Shown: positions 37,951 through 46,730 of the stretch, one piece after another
Layout of the letters: the number at the start of each line of letters is the position of its first letter
How positions within the stretch are numbered: position 1 is the stretch's first letter
Source of the DNA: Candidatus Aenigmatarchaeota archaeon
Lineage (GTDB): Archaea; Aenigmatarchaeota; Aenigmatarchaeia; GW2011-AR5
Length of the DNA stretch: 64,000 nucleotides
Assembly (NCBI GenBank): GCA_016193585.1
Contig: JACPRW010000006.1
Span: forward strand, 64,293-128,292
Reading direction: 5' to 3'
Notes under the pieces: model-generated
Told to the model about the DNA's origin: nothing
The model's database searches: none
What the model saw: the letters and a program-made list of their open reading frames with translations, nothing else
Program-made: the position numbers and the translations under genes

Positions 37951-38002
37951 TATTACCTGCAGGGGATCAGAACCCATTCATTTTATTTCATAACCTTTCA
38001 GA

Positions 38003-39046
38003 TTATGCAGCTACTATAAGATTCCTTTCGATGAACTCGTTTTCAAGTCCCGAAACCTTCGCGTTGATCACGAGCCGCAGGTTGCGGATTTCTATTTCCT
38101 TCGCAAGCAGGTAGCCGAATATCGGCGCTACCGATGTCGGCTTGACGTGCAGCAGCTTGAACGCGTACTGCAGCAGGAATTTCTCGATGTTGTTTTCGAG
38201 GTTCGCCGGGTTGCTTTCGATGTTTTCTGCAAGGGACGCGTACCTGCTCGCTTTGAGCACTTCGCCCATTTTCACGATATCTTCTGCTTCGAGCAGCCGC
38301 GCGACAACATCTTTCTTTTCGGCGACCAGAAACTGTTCGGCAGTTCTTTTGTCGACGCCCGCCGTCTTCAGCTTGACCACGTTGCGTATGTTCGTGAGCT
38401 CGACGAGGTTGCGCATGAAATCGCGCAGCATCGGCACCGGCATCGCCTTCGACGCGTCAAGCAGCTTCCGGTAGTATGCCATATCGAGGGCATTCTCGAT
38501 CGACGCGAGGTCGCCGGCCTGATACCAGCCAAGCAGCGCGTCGGCCTCGACGCCCGTCATTTTCTTGATTTCCCAAGCCATCGCTTCAGGCTCCGCCTTG
38601 TGCAGTGCCCTGCACACGCTGTAGGTCGTCGGCTCCACGGAAATGATGCCATAGCGTATGTGTTCTTTGCCGAGCCCGTTCATCTTCACACGCACGACAA
38701 TCTTGAGGTTGTTGACGACCCATTTATTCGCATACATCTGGACCACCTGCCTGACCTCCTCGTCAATGGAGATTTTCAGGAGCTTGTTCACCGTGCCGGC
38801 GAGGTTGACATTGAGCGCGAGGTTGATGAGTTCCATGCCCCTGAAATATTTCGAAAGCCTGATGATTTCCTTCTTGTACTGGTGCTCCTCGAGGAACCGT
38901 ATGATTTCATGAATGCCCATGCTCCGCATTCTTATATAGTCATCGCGCTCAAGGAGTTCTGACTTCATTACCATGATGCGTGCCGTCGTATACGGGTAGG
39001 TGCTGAACTTCAATGGCGCTTCTCTGAGTTGTACGAGCATTCGCAT
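38003..39046 (-). CDS. atpC: A-type ATP synthase subunit C
   Basis: V-ATPase AC39/subunit C family pattern and operon position. Confidence 0.88.
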   Translation of the reverse strand: MRMLVQLREAPLKFSTYPYTTARIMVMKSELLERDDYIRMRSMGIHEIIRFLEEHQYKKEIIRLSKYFRGMELINLALNVNLAGTVNKLLKISIDEEVRQVVQMYANKWVVNNLKIVVRVKMNGLGKEHIRYGIISVEPTTYSVCRALHKAEPEAMAWEIKKMTGVEADALLGWYQAGDLASIENALDMAYYRKLLDASKAMPVPMLRDFMRNLVELTNIRNVVKLKTAGVDKRTAEQFLVAEKKDVVARLLEAEDIVKMGEVLKASRYASLAENIESNPANLENNIEKFLLQYAFKLLHVKPTSVAPIFGYLLAKEIEIRNLRLVINAKVSGLENEFIERNLIVAA

Positions 39047-39604
39047 TCACCGTTTGCCAAAAAGGATTGCATGCACCTTTCCGAATGTGCGGCTTCTGAT
39101 TATTTCATCGATTAGCTCCATGCTGAGATTAATCGTTGTGCTGCCGTCCTTGCTTTCCAGGATGACGCCCCCTTTTATGGGCGCTGCCTTCACCACAGGG
39201 AACAATTTTTTTGCAGCCTCGATATCCCTTGCTGCAACATACAGCGTGCCGATGTCACCGGCATCTTTCTTGCCGAGCTCGTAGAGCATCCCGAGCGTGC
39301 TGTCCCTGTCCTTCTCAAGGCCTGCATAGAAGCTCTTGTACAGCGACTCGATGGCATCCATGAGCGCGCGGTGCATGATTTCCTTCGATTTCATGCGCGC
39401 CTTGGCAGCTTCGCGCACCCGCGCCTGCTCTATGGCGCGTTCAGCCGAGCGGTTGAGCTCCTCTTTCCGTGCTGCCATTTCCTTCCGGGCTTCTGCAAGT
39501 ATTCGCTCGCGCTCGCGCTTTCCCTCGTCCTGCAGTTCCTTTGCCCGTGCCTCTGCTTCGCGGATGATTTCATCGGCAACTTTCCTGATGTCTATGTATA
39601 TCAC
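39047..39604 (-). CDS. atpE: A-type ATP synthase subunit E
   Basis: Coiled-coil N-terminus then C-terminal VILESKDGSTTINLSMELIDEIIRS. Confidence 0.9.
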   Translation of the reverse strand: MIYIDIRKVADEIIREAEARAKELQDEGKRERERILAEARKEMAARKEELNRSAERAIEQARVREAAKARMKSKEIMHRALMDAIESLYKSFYAGLEKDRDSTLGMLYELGKKDAGDIGTLYVAARDIEAAKKLFPVVKAAPIKGGVILESKDGSTTINLSMELIDEIIRSRTFGKVHAILFGKR

Positions 39605-39648
39605 CTATTCTGTTCTATCCCTGAGCATTCTGCGCGACTGGTTGCGCC

Positions 39649-39864
39649 TTACCCGCCGAGTATCTGCAGCGCAACGACGAGTCCGAAGATGACGAGCGTT
39701 TCCGGAATGACCGTCAGGATAAGCCCCTTGCTGAACAGTTCCTCTTTCTCCGCCATCGCCCCAATCGCCGCGGCACCTATTTCCTTTTCTGCTATGCCTG
39801 CGCCTATTGCGCTCAATCCGATTGCCAATCCAGCGCCAACCGCTGCCATTCCCTCAACTGCCAT
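39649..39864 (-). CDS. atpK: A-type ATP synthase proteolipid subunit K (c)
   Basis: VGAGLAIGLSAIGAGIAEKEIGAAAIGAMAEKEELFSKGLILTVIPETLVIFGLVVALQIL. Confidence 0.93.
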   Translation of the reverse strand: MAVEGMAAVGAGLAIGLSAIGAGIAEKEIGAAAIGAMAEKEELFSKGLILTVIPETLVIFGLVVALQILGG

Positions 39865-39912
39865 GTGCTCACCTCATTTTATTCAACTGCATGATTGCTT
39901 TTCTTTTACCTT

Positions 39913-40009
39913 TTAATACCCTGCATTCGACGCTTGGCTTTTCGAATGCATCGTATCCCATTTTATTTATTAATACCCTGCATTCGACGCTTGGCTTTTC
40001 GAATGCATC
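39913..40009. repeat. two direct repeats (offset 57 bp) each holding a TGCATTCG/CGAATGCA palindrome
   Basis: TTAATACCCTGCATTCGACGCTTGGCTTTTCGAATGCATC at 39913-39952 and 39970-40009. Confidence 0.92.
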
Positions 40010-40086
40010 ATGCTCAGAAAGCATGCGCTTTCCGGCACATCAGAAGCATTGCCTCTGCATGTATTCCTTATTTATTGTTCATTACT

Positions 40087-40175
40087 TATAGCAGATTGTA
40101 ATAATAATGGAACTTTATATCACAATCTGCTATAGGGAAAGAACATTGTAAAATGTTCCAAAATCAATGTTCTTT
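40087..40175. repeat. pair of core-type hairpins
   Basis: TATAGCAGATTGT/ACAATCTGCTATA (40087-40099/40122-40134); AAAGAACATTG/CAATGTTCTTT (40138-40148/40165-40175). Confidence 0.85.
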
Positions 40176-40182
40176 ACTATTA

Positions 40183-41997
40183 TTACTTGCTCCCGAATGG
40201 CCTGTACGGCTTGCCTGAACCATGGTAAAACTTGGTGAACATCTCGACGTAGTGCAGCCGGAGCGACTGTAGGAACCCGTCGAGAATGCCCAGCGCGAGG
40301 TTGATGGTGTGCCCGAGCAGCAGCACGACCACGCCCAGCACGACTCCTATGCCGCCTCCGGCAAACAGGCCGCCCGCCATCGCGTTCACGACCATGGCTA
40401 CTGAGGCCGATGCAAGACCGATAGCAGCAAGCCGCAGATATGACAGAATATTGCCGATGAGCGATGGTATCTCGATGATGCCCACCATGCCCTCTCCCTT
40501 GAGCAGGGCACCCACCGACAGCACAAACAGCGCTGCGGGGATGGACATGCCCACCGACACGACATTCGCGTAGTTGAGCAGCAGGAGCATGAGGCTCGCC
40601 TGGATGCCAATCCACGAGAGCTTCGCCATAACTGCCTTGGCGAGCCCGTGACGCCTGCGCTCGTTGATGAATCCGAGCAGGAAGCCGGTATTGATGTGCA
40701 CAACCCCGAGAACCACGGACGCAAGGATGAGCTCCTTGACCTCGTGAAGCCGGTGCACGTACGGGTGAAGCTGGGCGCCCAACAATTCCTCCTGGCCAAA
40801 TGCCTCGCCGAACACAAAGCCAAACGCAATCGTGGCAAGCGCTGACAATATGGTGATGTCGACAAGCGCGCGCATCCTGCCTGACCTGAAACGGAGCGCA
40901 AGCGCGAGCGCGAGCAGCACAAGACCGTATCCTATATCGCCGAGCATCATGCCGTAAAACAGCGGGAAGGTGATAAACATGAGGAAGCTTGGGTCTATCT
41001 CGTCGTATTTCGGCAGCGAATACAGGTTGAGGAAAAATTCGAACGGCTGGACGGCTTTCGGGTTTTCCATTTTGGTCGGCCCCTCCTTCGCTTCGTCAAC
41101 TTTGATATAAATGCTCGGGCTGATATTCGGCAGCTTTTCGAGAAGCTGCGCCGTGTGTTTCGCCGGCACCCAGCCCTGGATGATAAAGACGTATTCGCTT
41201 GCCGCAAACTTGAGCGGCGCCTCCGACCGCTCGACCATGGAAAGCAGCTTCTCTTCCACGCCGGCGAGCAGCCCGCCGTACTCGCTGCCAACGGATTCAA
41301 GCTCTCCGAGGAGCGACGCTTTCTTTTCCTTGAGGCTGGTGAGCTCCTGCTGCGCGTTTGCAAGCCCTTCCTTGACGCTGCCGGACGGCTTTATTCTCAG
41401 CTTGACGTCAGTACAGCGCGCCTTCGCCAAGGCGGCGTCAAGCGCTTCCCTGCGGTCCTTGCGGACAAACATCACGAACGGCGACGGCTTCTCGCCCCTG
41501 CCGCAAAAAAGCGCAGCGCCCTCGCCCTCGAGCGCTCCGGGGTTTTCAGCAAAGCCGGAAACCATAGCAAGCGTACGGTATTCGCCAAGAATACGGGAAT
41601 CAGCAATGCCGCACCGCTCCAGAAAGCTGTACTCCTCGATGGTCTTTTCCTGTTCCTTGATGCGGTCGCCTGTCTCCTTGATGCGGTTGTTGAGTGAATC
41701 AACGTCGTTCCGCAGCTTCCGCAGAAAGCCGTCTATTTTTCTGATGTTCCACGCGACCTTCTTGGAACCTGCATGGTCGAGGAATATCTGGCGCTTGATA
41801 GCCTGTATGATGAGGAGGAGCTCTGAAATGCGGTCCGCGTCCTTCGACGGCGCTCCGATGCCGAGGTCGCCCTGCTTCCGGGGAACGTACTCCTCGATAT
41901 GAAGCGCCTTGAGGCGGTACAGTGTGTTGATTATTTCTTGCATGTGGGCTTTCGGCGCCGCAATAGTCACCTTAGCCATCCTTTCTGGATAGAACAT
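40183..41997 (-). CDS. atpI: A-type ATP synthase subunit I (a)
   Basis: MFYPERMAKVTIAAPKAHMQEIINTLYRLKALHIEEY, 7+ TM C-terminal half, V-ATPase 116 kDa family. Confidence 0.95.
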   Translation of the reverse strand: MFYPERMAKVTIAAPKAHMQEIINTLYRLKALHIEEYVPRKQGDLGIGAPSKDADRISELLLIIQAIKRQIFLDHAGSKKVAWNIRKIDGFLRKLRNDVDSLNNRIKETGDRIKEQEKTIEEYSFLERCGIADSRILGEYRTLAMVSGFAENPGALEGEGAALFCGRGEKPSPFVMFVRKDRREALDAALAKARCTDVKLRIKPSGSVKEGLANAQQELTSLKEKKASLLGELESVGSEYGGLLAGVEEKLLSMVERSEAPLKFAASEYVFIIQGWVPAKHTAQLLEKLPNISPSIYIKVDEAKEGPTKMENPKAVQPFEFFLNLYSLPKYDEIDPSFLMFITFPLFYGMMLGDIGYGLVLLALALALRFRSGRMRALVDITILSALATIAFGFVFGEAFGQEELLGAQLHPYVHRLHEVKELILASVVLGVVHINTGFLLGFINERRRHGLAKAVMAKLSWIGIQASLMLLLLNYANVVSVGMSIPAALFVLSVGALLKGEGMVGIIEIPSLIGNILSYLRLAAIGLASASVAMVVNAMAGGLFAGGGIGVVLGVVVLLLGHTINLALGILDGFLQSLRLHYVEMFTKFYHGSGKPYRPFGSK

Positions 41998-42322
41998 GCG
42001 CTTCTCCTCGGAGCGCGGCATCGAACGTTTCCTTCAGCAAGCGCCGCGCTTCGTCCTCCTTAGACCGGTCAGACCTGATTTTCTTGCTTTCTTCCAGGGA
42101 CTTCCGCACCGCTGCGTCAGCATCCGCAATTATTTTCGCGGTCTCCTGCCCGACCATGTCGTCCATCTGCTTTCCAAGACGCTCAGCTTCTGTTTCCCTG
42201 AACCGCGCTGCTTCCTGTTCAGCTTCGCGGATGAGCGCGTCTTTTTGCTTCGTGGCGTCTTCGACGACTGCCTTGGCGCGCTCCTCGGCCTTCTTGATTT
42301 CGATAAGCAGTTCTTCCTCCAT
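41972..42322 (-). CDS. atpH: A-type ATP synthase subunit H
   Basis: IEIKKAEERAKAVVEDATKQKDALIREAEQEAARF. Confidence 0.85.
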   Translation of the reverse strand: MEEELLIEIKKAEERAKAVVEDATKQKDALIREAEQEAARFRETEAERLGKQMDDMVGQETAKIIADADAAVRKSLEESKKIRSDRSKEDEARRLLKETFDAALRGEAHVLSRKDG

Positions 42323-42476
42323 AATATCCCCCGCTCCGCGTGTCGCGTTCAGAAAGCATACACTTTCTGACGCCTCGAAGAGCTCCGCTCTTCAAGGTAT
42401 CCCATAGTATGCCGTGTCGTGCTCAAAGAACCTGTGAAGTTCTTTGGCACAGCAGAAGCATTGCTTCTGCATGTAT

Positions 42477-42660
42477 TAGGATTTGAACAAGATATATGGT
42501 GAATTGCACTGGTTATGTCCTGATATTATTTGCAATTCACCTATAGAAAATTGCGCGTTAATACGACATAAGCTGCGCAATTATCTATACTACGATCATC
42601 ATTCAAATCCTATATAGCGAATTGAATTTCCGTGTAGTGTAAATAATTCAATTCTCTATA
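42477..42660. repeat. multi-hairpin element, copy 2
   Basis: Same hairpins as 21867-22058 with compensatory differences (GGATTTGAA/TTCAAATCC; GAATTGAAT/ATTCAATTC). Confidence 0.8.
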
Positions 42661-42711
42661 TCCCATGTTATGGGTATCGCATGCAATAGCACGCGTGACG
42701 TATCCGTTAGT

Positions 42712-42956
42712 TATCTTGAATGCCTTGAAAACTGCTGCCTTCGTACAAAAGACTTCCGTGAAGTCTTTTGGCGACTTAGGTTAATCCTCGATTAACCTCA
42801 AGTCAGGCAGCAGATGCAACACAAGGCATTCGGGATCTTCAAAGAGCTCTGCTCTTTGAGATCTCAACTGCGGAAAGCTTCCACTTTCCGCAGTTGCAGA
42901 TGCCATGCTCCACGGAAACCACCGACTTCAGTCGGTGGTATACAGGAGCATATCAT
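42712..42956 (-). repeat. palindromic repeat family copy F (full length, with inserted hairpin modules)
   Basis: Aligns with copy E plus 62-nt (42743-42804) and 65-nt (42837-42901) insertions made of hairpins. Confidence 0.9.
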
Positions 42957-43082
42957 TCTTTGTCATTTCTTCCCAGTCCCGCCGCTCATCTCGCTGGTTG
43001 CGTAAAGACGGTGAAAAAACGGCCTATGGTGATTATCTATTGTAAGGATAAAAAGCTAATTCCACGTCGCAGCTGCTTGTAC

Positions 43083-43181
43083 AAGAAGAACGTTTCTTCG
43101 CTGGCACTCAGGAAGGAGTGCAGGGTTGATACGTGCGGAAAGCGGAGCTTTCTGACGTGCCAAAGAACCTTTGGTTCTTTG
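43083..43181. repeat. array of short hairpin modules
   Basis: GAAGAAcgttTCTTC; GCACTCaggaagGAGTGC; ACGTGC-GGAAAGCggaGCTTTCTG-ACGTGC; CAAAGAACctttgGTTCTTTG. Confidence 0.8.
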
Positions 43182-43269
43182 AGCAAGGGCAAGAACCTCC
43201 TAATAATATTGTACCATGCCTACCTAGGAGTTGGGGGTTGATAAGGGAAAGAACCATGGGTTCTGTCCC

Positions 43270-43578
43270 TTATTTGTACTCCCGCCACACGTGCCTGCAC
43301 TCCACGCAGCGGAAGAACTGCGTCGGCGGCTCGTCGATGGAGCGCGTCTGGATGAGCCAGTAGTATGACTTGTCATGGTGGCACTTCGGGCACTCCTTTT
43401 CCATCACCGGCAGGTCGGGCTCATTGTCCTCGATGACGACGATTTCCGTTTTCTTCGTCTCGTCCGTCAGCCTGCTGTCGAACGGCTTCTCAACCTCCCT
43501 GCCGCAGTTCCTGCAGCGGCGCACGTTCTCGCGCGCCGGCACGAGCAGCCCGCCACAGTCGCAAAACTCAACATCCAT
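43270..43578 (-). CDS. transcription factor S (TFS, RPB9/TFIIS-like)
   Basis: FCDCGGLLVPARENVRRCRNCG… CPKCHHDKSYYWLIQTRSIDEPPTQFFRCVECRHVWREY. Confidence 0.92.
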   Translation of the reverse strand: MDVEFCDCGGLLVPARENVRRCRNCGREVEKPFDSRLTDETKKTEIVVIEDNEPDLPVMEKECPKCHHDKSYYWLIQTRSIDEPPTQFFRCVECRHVWREYK

Positions 43579-43672
43579 AATCAGAACAGCCCCGCGTGCA
43601 TCCAAACCATGCCTGCATCATTGGCTTACCCTATTCGCCGCAGCAAGGATAAAAAGACGATTCATCTGCGCC

Positions 43673-44317
43673 TCATTTCATGGCTTCGGCAAGCTCGGTC
43701 AGCGCACGCTCGGGGCTAGCTGCCTTGACGATGCCCGACGCAACGAGGATGCCGCGGGCGCCGAGCTTTTTTGCGATTGCAACGTCGTTGCCGTTCTTGA
43801 TGCCCGCGCCGACGAGCACGTTGCACCGAATCTTCTTCACTGAATTGCTGATGAGCTCGGGCTTCGCGGTTGACACGGATACGGCGCCGCCGATAAGTTC
43901 CGGAGGCTCGACGGCGATGTAATCAGGCCCGAACCGCGCTATATTCATGCCCTCCTCGTCGTTCGCAGCGCATGCGACAGACGTCATGCCCAGGCTCTTG
44001 AGCTTCTTGACGCATGCATCAACCTGCCTGAGCTCGAGCCGCTGCTCAGAATGGTTGATGAGCGACCCTGATGCGCCTGCCTCGTGCAGCGCTTCCGCAA
44101 GCGTAGCGCCGGTGTGCGCACCGTAGTCTACCGCATCGATATGCTGCGCAAAAACAGGTATTGAAACAAAATCAGCGACGCTCCTGACATCAGCCGCCTG
44201 CGCAGCAACAGTTATTCCCGCACCTGTTTTCTTTGCCACCTGCTCGCAGATTTCCGCAAGCCTCACCGCATTGCTGCCTGTTGCCTCCCGGTAGGTCTTG
44301 AAATTTACTATAATCAT
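43673..44317 (-). CDS. tpiA: triosephosphate isomerase
   Basis: IIVNFKTYREATG… FAQHIDAVDYGAHTGATL…VLVGAGIKNGNDV. Confidence 0.93.
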   Translation of the reverse strand: MIIVNFKTYREATGSNAVRLAEICEQVAKKTGAGITVAAQAADVRSVADFVSIPVFAQHIDAVDYGAHTGATLAEALHEAGASGSLINHSEQRLELRQVDACVKKLKSLGMTSVACAANDEEGMNIARFGPDYIAVEPPELIGGAVSVSTAKPELISNSVKKIRCNVLVGAGIKNGNDVAIAKKLGARGILVASGIVKAASPERALTELAEAMK

Positions 44318-44354
44318 TACGTGTATAGTAAACTAAACGAATAAAAAGATAGAA

Positions 44355-45647
44355 TTACTGCTCGCGCAGATAGCCCCAGTTGTGGAGCTTGTCGCTGTCC
44401 TCGAACCAGCGGTCGCCGATGTCCTTGCGGTAGTACATGTTCGGTATCATGATGTCATCAACCCTGTTGTAGACCTGTTTCTGCGCCTGGCGCATCGTCG
44501 GGCCGATGCCGACGACGATGAGGACGACGCCGGCGTGGCCGGCCACAAGCCAGTTACCGTTGACACGCTTCACGTCTTCTATATGGATGCCTTCGATATC
44601 GGGCTTCTTGAAAAGTATCACCGCGTCCTTTGAATTGTCCTCGAACGTTCTCTTGTCCTTGAACGGGAACGGCGGCACCACCACCCGCACGCCGACCTGA
44701 AAACCGCTCCGCGTCCTGAATTTCGTCAGGTCGCCTTTCGCGAGCCCGTAAAGGAATTCGCCGGTGGGGGTAATCATTGCTTCCTGCTGGATGCTTATCG
44801 TCGGATAGCCGAACCTGCTCGTGAATTCAAGCGGGTAGATGCCATTGCTGTTCACGATGCAGTTAAGGTCGATATACCCGACGTACCCCTCTTCTTTCAG
44901 CCGCGGTTCCATCTTCTTGAGCGTGGCATTGAACAGCCTGTTCGGCTCGCTCCAGAATGCCGTTGTCCCCATCTCGCCGGTCGATGGCCCTATTTCTCCC
45001 GGGAACAGTTTCTTGTGCTCGAAATTGACGTGAATCGGGTGCGCGAACTCGGTGCCATTGAAAAAGCCGCCGACAGCTGCCTCGACGCCGACAATCCGCC
45101 GCTGGAGCTGGAACTCCTTTATCTTCTTGGACCACGCGCGCTTGTAGTTTTCCAGCACCTGTATGACGTCCTTGCCGTCTTCTTCCTCGCCGACAAAAAG
45201 CAGCTGCTTGAGGTTCTGCGCCTCGCCGCTCGGCTTTATCACGTAGCGGTGGGGGTTTTGCTGCACAAACGAGACGGCATCATCAAATGACGTGAAATTT
45301 TCCTGCGGAATAATGGGCACACCTGCGCCCTTAAGTTCCTGCTGGCCGAACGCGCGGTCATCCTCGAGCTTGTCGGTATACGGCGTGCCGCCGACGACGA
45401 GCTTGCCCTCGCTGCGCAGTTTCTGCGCCTTCTTTCCCTGTCCGAGGACGTCGTCGAAAACGATGACATCCGCCCAGCCGACCTCATTTTCCCAGCTGTC
45501 CGTCTTCTCGACGAAGCCGTCGGCGACGTCCTTCTCGTCCTCGCCCTCGATGAAGTACTTTACCTGATTGCCCTCCTTCGTAACCTGCCACGCTATGTCA
45601 CTGATGAGGGCGTCTATAGAAACAAACAGAAACTTTTTCGGCTCCAT
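44355..45647 (-). CDS. PurD-like (phosphoribosylamine-glycine ligase family) ATP-grasp protein
   Basis: GDRAFGQQELKGAGVPIIPQE… VIKPSGEAQNLKQLLFVG…GPSTGEMGTTAF…GYVGYIDLNCIVNSNGIYPLEFTSRFGYPT. Confidence 0.8.
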   Translation of the reverse strand: MEPKKFLFVSIDALISDIAWQVTKEGNQVKYFIEGEDEKDVADGFVEKTDSWENEVGWADVIVFDDVLGQGKKAQKLRSEGKLVVGGTPYTDKLEDDRAFGQQELKGAGVPIIPQENFTSFDDAVSFVQQNPHRYVIKPSGEAQNLKQLLFVGEEEDGKDVIQVLENYKRAWSKKIKEFQLQRRIVGVEAAVGGFFNGTEFAHPIHVNFEHKKLFPGEIGPSTGEMGTTAFWSEPNRLFNATLKKMEPRLKEEGYVGYIDLNCIVNSNGIYPLEFTSRFGYPTISIQQEAMITPTGEFLYGLAKGDLTKFRTRSGFQVGVRVVVPPFPFKDKRTFEDNSKDAVILFKKPDIEGIHIEDVKRVNGNWLVAGHAGVVLIVVGIGPTMRQAQKQVYNRVDDIMIPNMYYRKDIGDRWFEDSDKLHNWGYLREQ

Positions 45648-45782
45648 ACCAATTGTGCAACGCTATCTATACACCAAGAAACCTTCGTTCCAGAGATGAT
45701 TTCGTTGATGATACTCTGCTTGTACATATAGTCACCGGAATTTTTAAATCTATGCGAGAATTCACGTGCTGGTTGCGCCATC

Positions 45783-45950
45783 TCAGTGCACGATGTCCAG
45801 GATTTCCTTTATTACCATGAATACGCCGACTGCAATCAAGGCGATGCCGCCGAGGCTGTTGCCGGTCACACCCTGCCAGGTCACCCATAGACCTATGCCA
45901 ACGCCGAAAATGCTCAGGAACAGATAGAGCGCAGCGAAGCCTTTCATCGG
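45783..45950 (-). CDS. small membrane protein
   Basis: MKGFAALYLFLSIFGVGIGLWVTWQGVTGNSLGGIALIAVGVFMVIKEILDIVH. Confidence 0.55.
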   Translation of the reverse strand, partial: PMKGFAALYLFLSIFGVGIGLWVTWQGVTGNSLGGIALIAVGVFMVIKEILDIVH

Positions 45951-46027
45951 TCCACCCTTTGTCGCGCCAACGATATGTCGGTGAGGATACACAGCAGTGC
46001 ACGTGAAAATTTAAATAACTACACTAC

Positions 46028-46429
46028 TCACCAGAATTCTTCTTTCATTCCCGCGCCGAGACGCCGGTACACGCCGGTTTTCAGCACCTTGAGGCCGAGG
46101 AGCGCACATTTCAGGCGCGCCGGTGATATGGGGATGCCGAGCGCATCGAGCATGTCCTGCCTGCTCACGCGCCGCGCATCGTCAAGCGTTTTGCCCGCGA
46201 CCATCTCGGTGAGCATGCTCGCTGCCGCCTGCGATATCGCGCAGCCGTGGCCGCTGAATTTTATCTCTTTAATTATGCTCCCTTCTAGCTTGACGTGCAT
46301 CTCTATTTCGTCGCCGCACAGCGGGTTGAGGTCCCGCTCCATGATGTCAGCACCCCTGATGGTGCCGTAGTTCCGCGGATGGCGGTAGTAGTCGAGGATG
46401 ATAGCGGTGTACATGTCAGAGCCTGGCAT
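46028..46429 (-). CDS. sufU: SufU/NifU-like Fe-S scaffold protein
   Basis: YRHPRNYGTIRGADIMERDLNPLCGDEIEMHVKLEG…KFSGHGCAISQAAASMLTEMV. Confidence 0.92.
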   Translation of the reverse strand: MPGSDMYTAIILDYYRHPRNYGTIRGADIMERDLNPLCGDEIEMHVKLEGSIIKEIKFSGHGCAISQAAASMLTEMVAGKTLDDARRVSRQDMLDALGIPISPARLKCALLGLKVLKTGVYRRLGAGMKEEFW

Positions 46430-46433
46430 AGCA

Positions 46434-46730
46434 TCACCGCGAATAAAAAACGCCGTGAACGATTGCGTACACGCGCAAAAACCGGCGTGCTGTCAAAGAA
46501 CCGTCGCGGGCAGAGCCATTGATGCCCGAGGCACAGAAATTGACCCCTGCTATACTGCCCTCGTTTTCTGGTGTAACAAGGTAGTCGGGCATTGTCTGTG
46601 GTGCATAGGGAGGCAATGGGTGCTCCTGCAGATAAGCACGCAACCCTTCGTCCCCGTGCCTCTCCAGCACAAATTTCGCATCATACCAGTAATTGAAGTA
46701 ATCATGGTTAAGTCTGCTGTATTGGCTCAT
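46434..46730 (-). CDS. hypothetical protein between sufU and sufS
   Basis: 98-aa ORF overlapping the sufS stop by 4 nt. Confidence 0.45.
   Translation of the reverse strand: MSQYSRLNHDYFNYWYDAKFVLERHGDEGLRAYLQEHPLPPYAPQTMPDYLVTPENEGSIAGVNFCASGINGSARDGSLTARRFLRVYAIVHGVFYSR

Noticed and set aside
40183-40615. 161-aa ORF 40130..40615 in alternate frame of atpI
   Set aside because: Out-of-frame reading of atpI.
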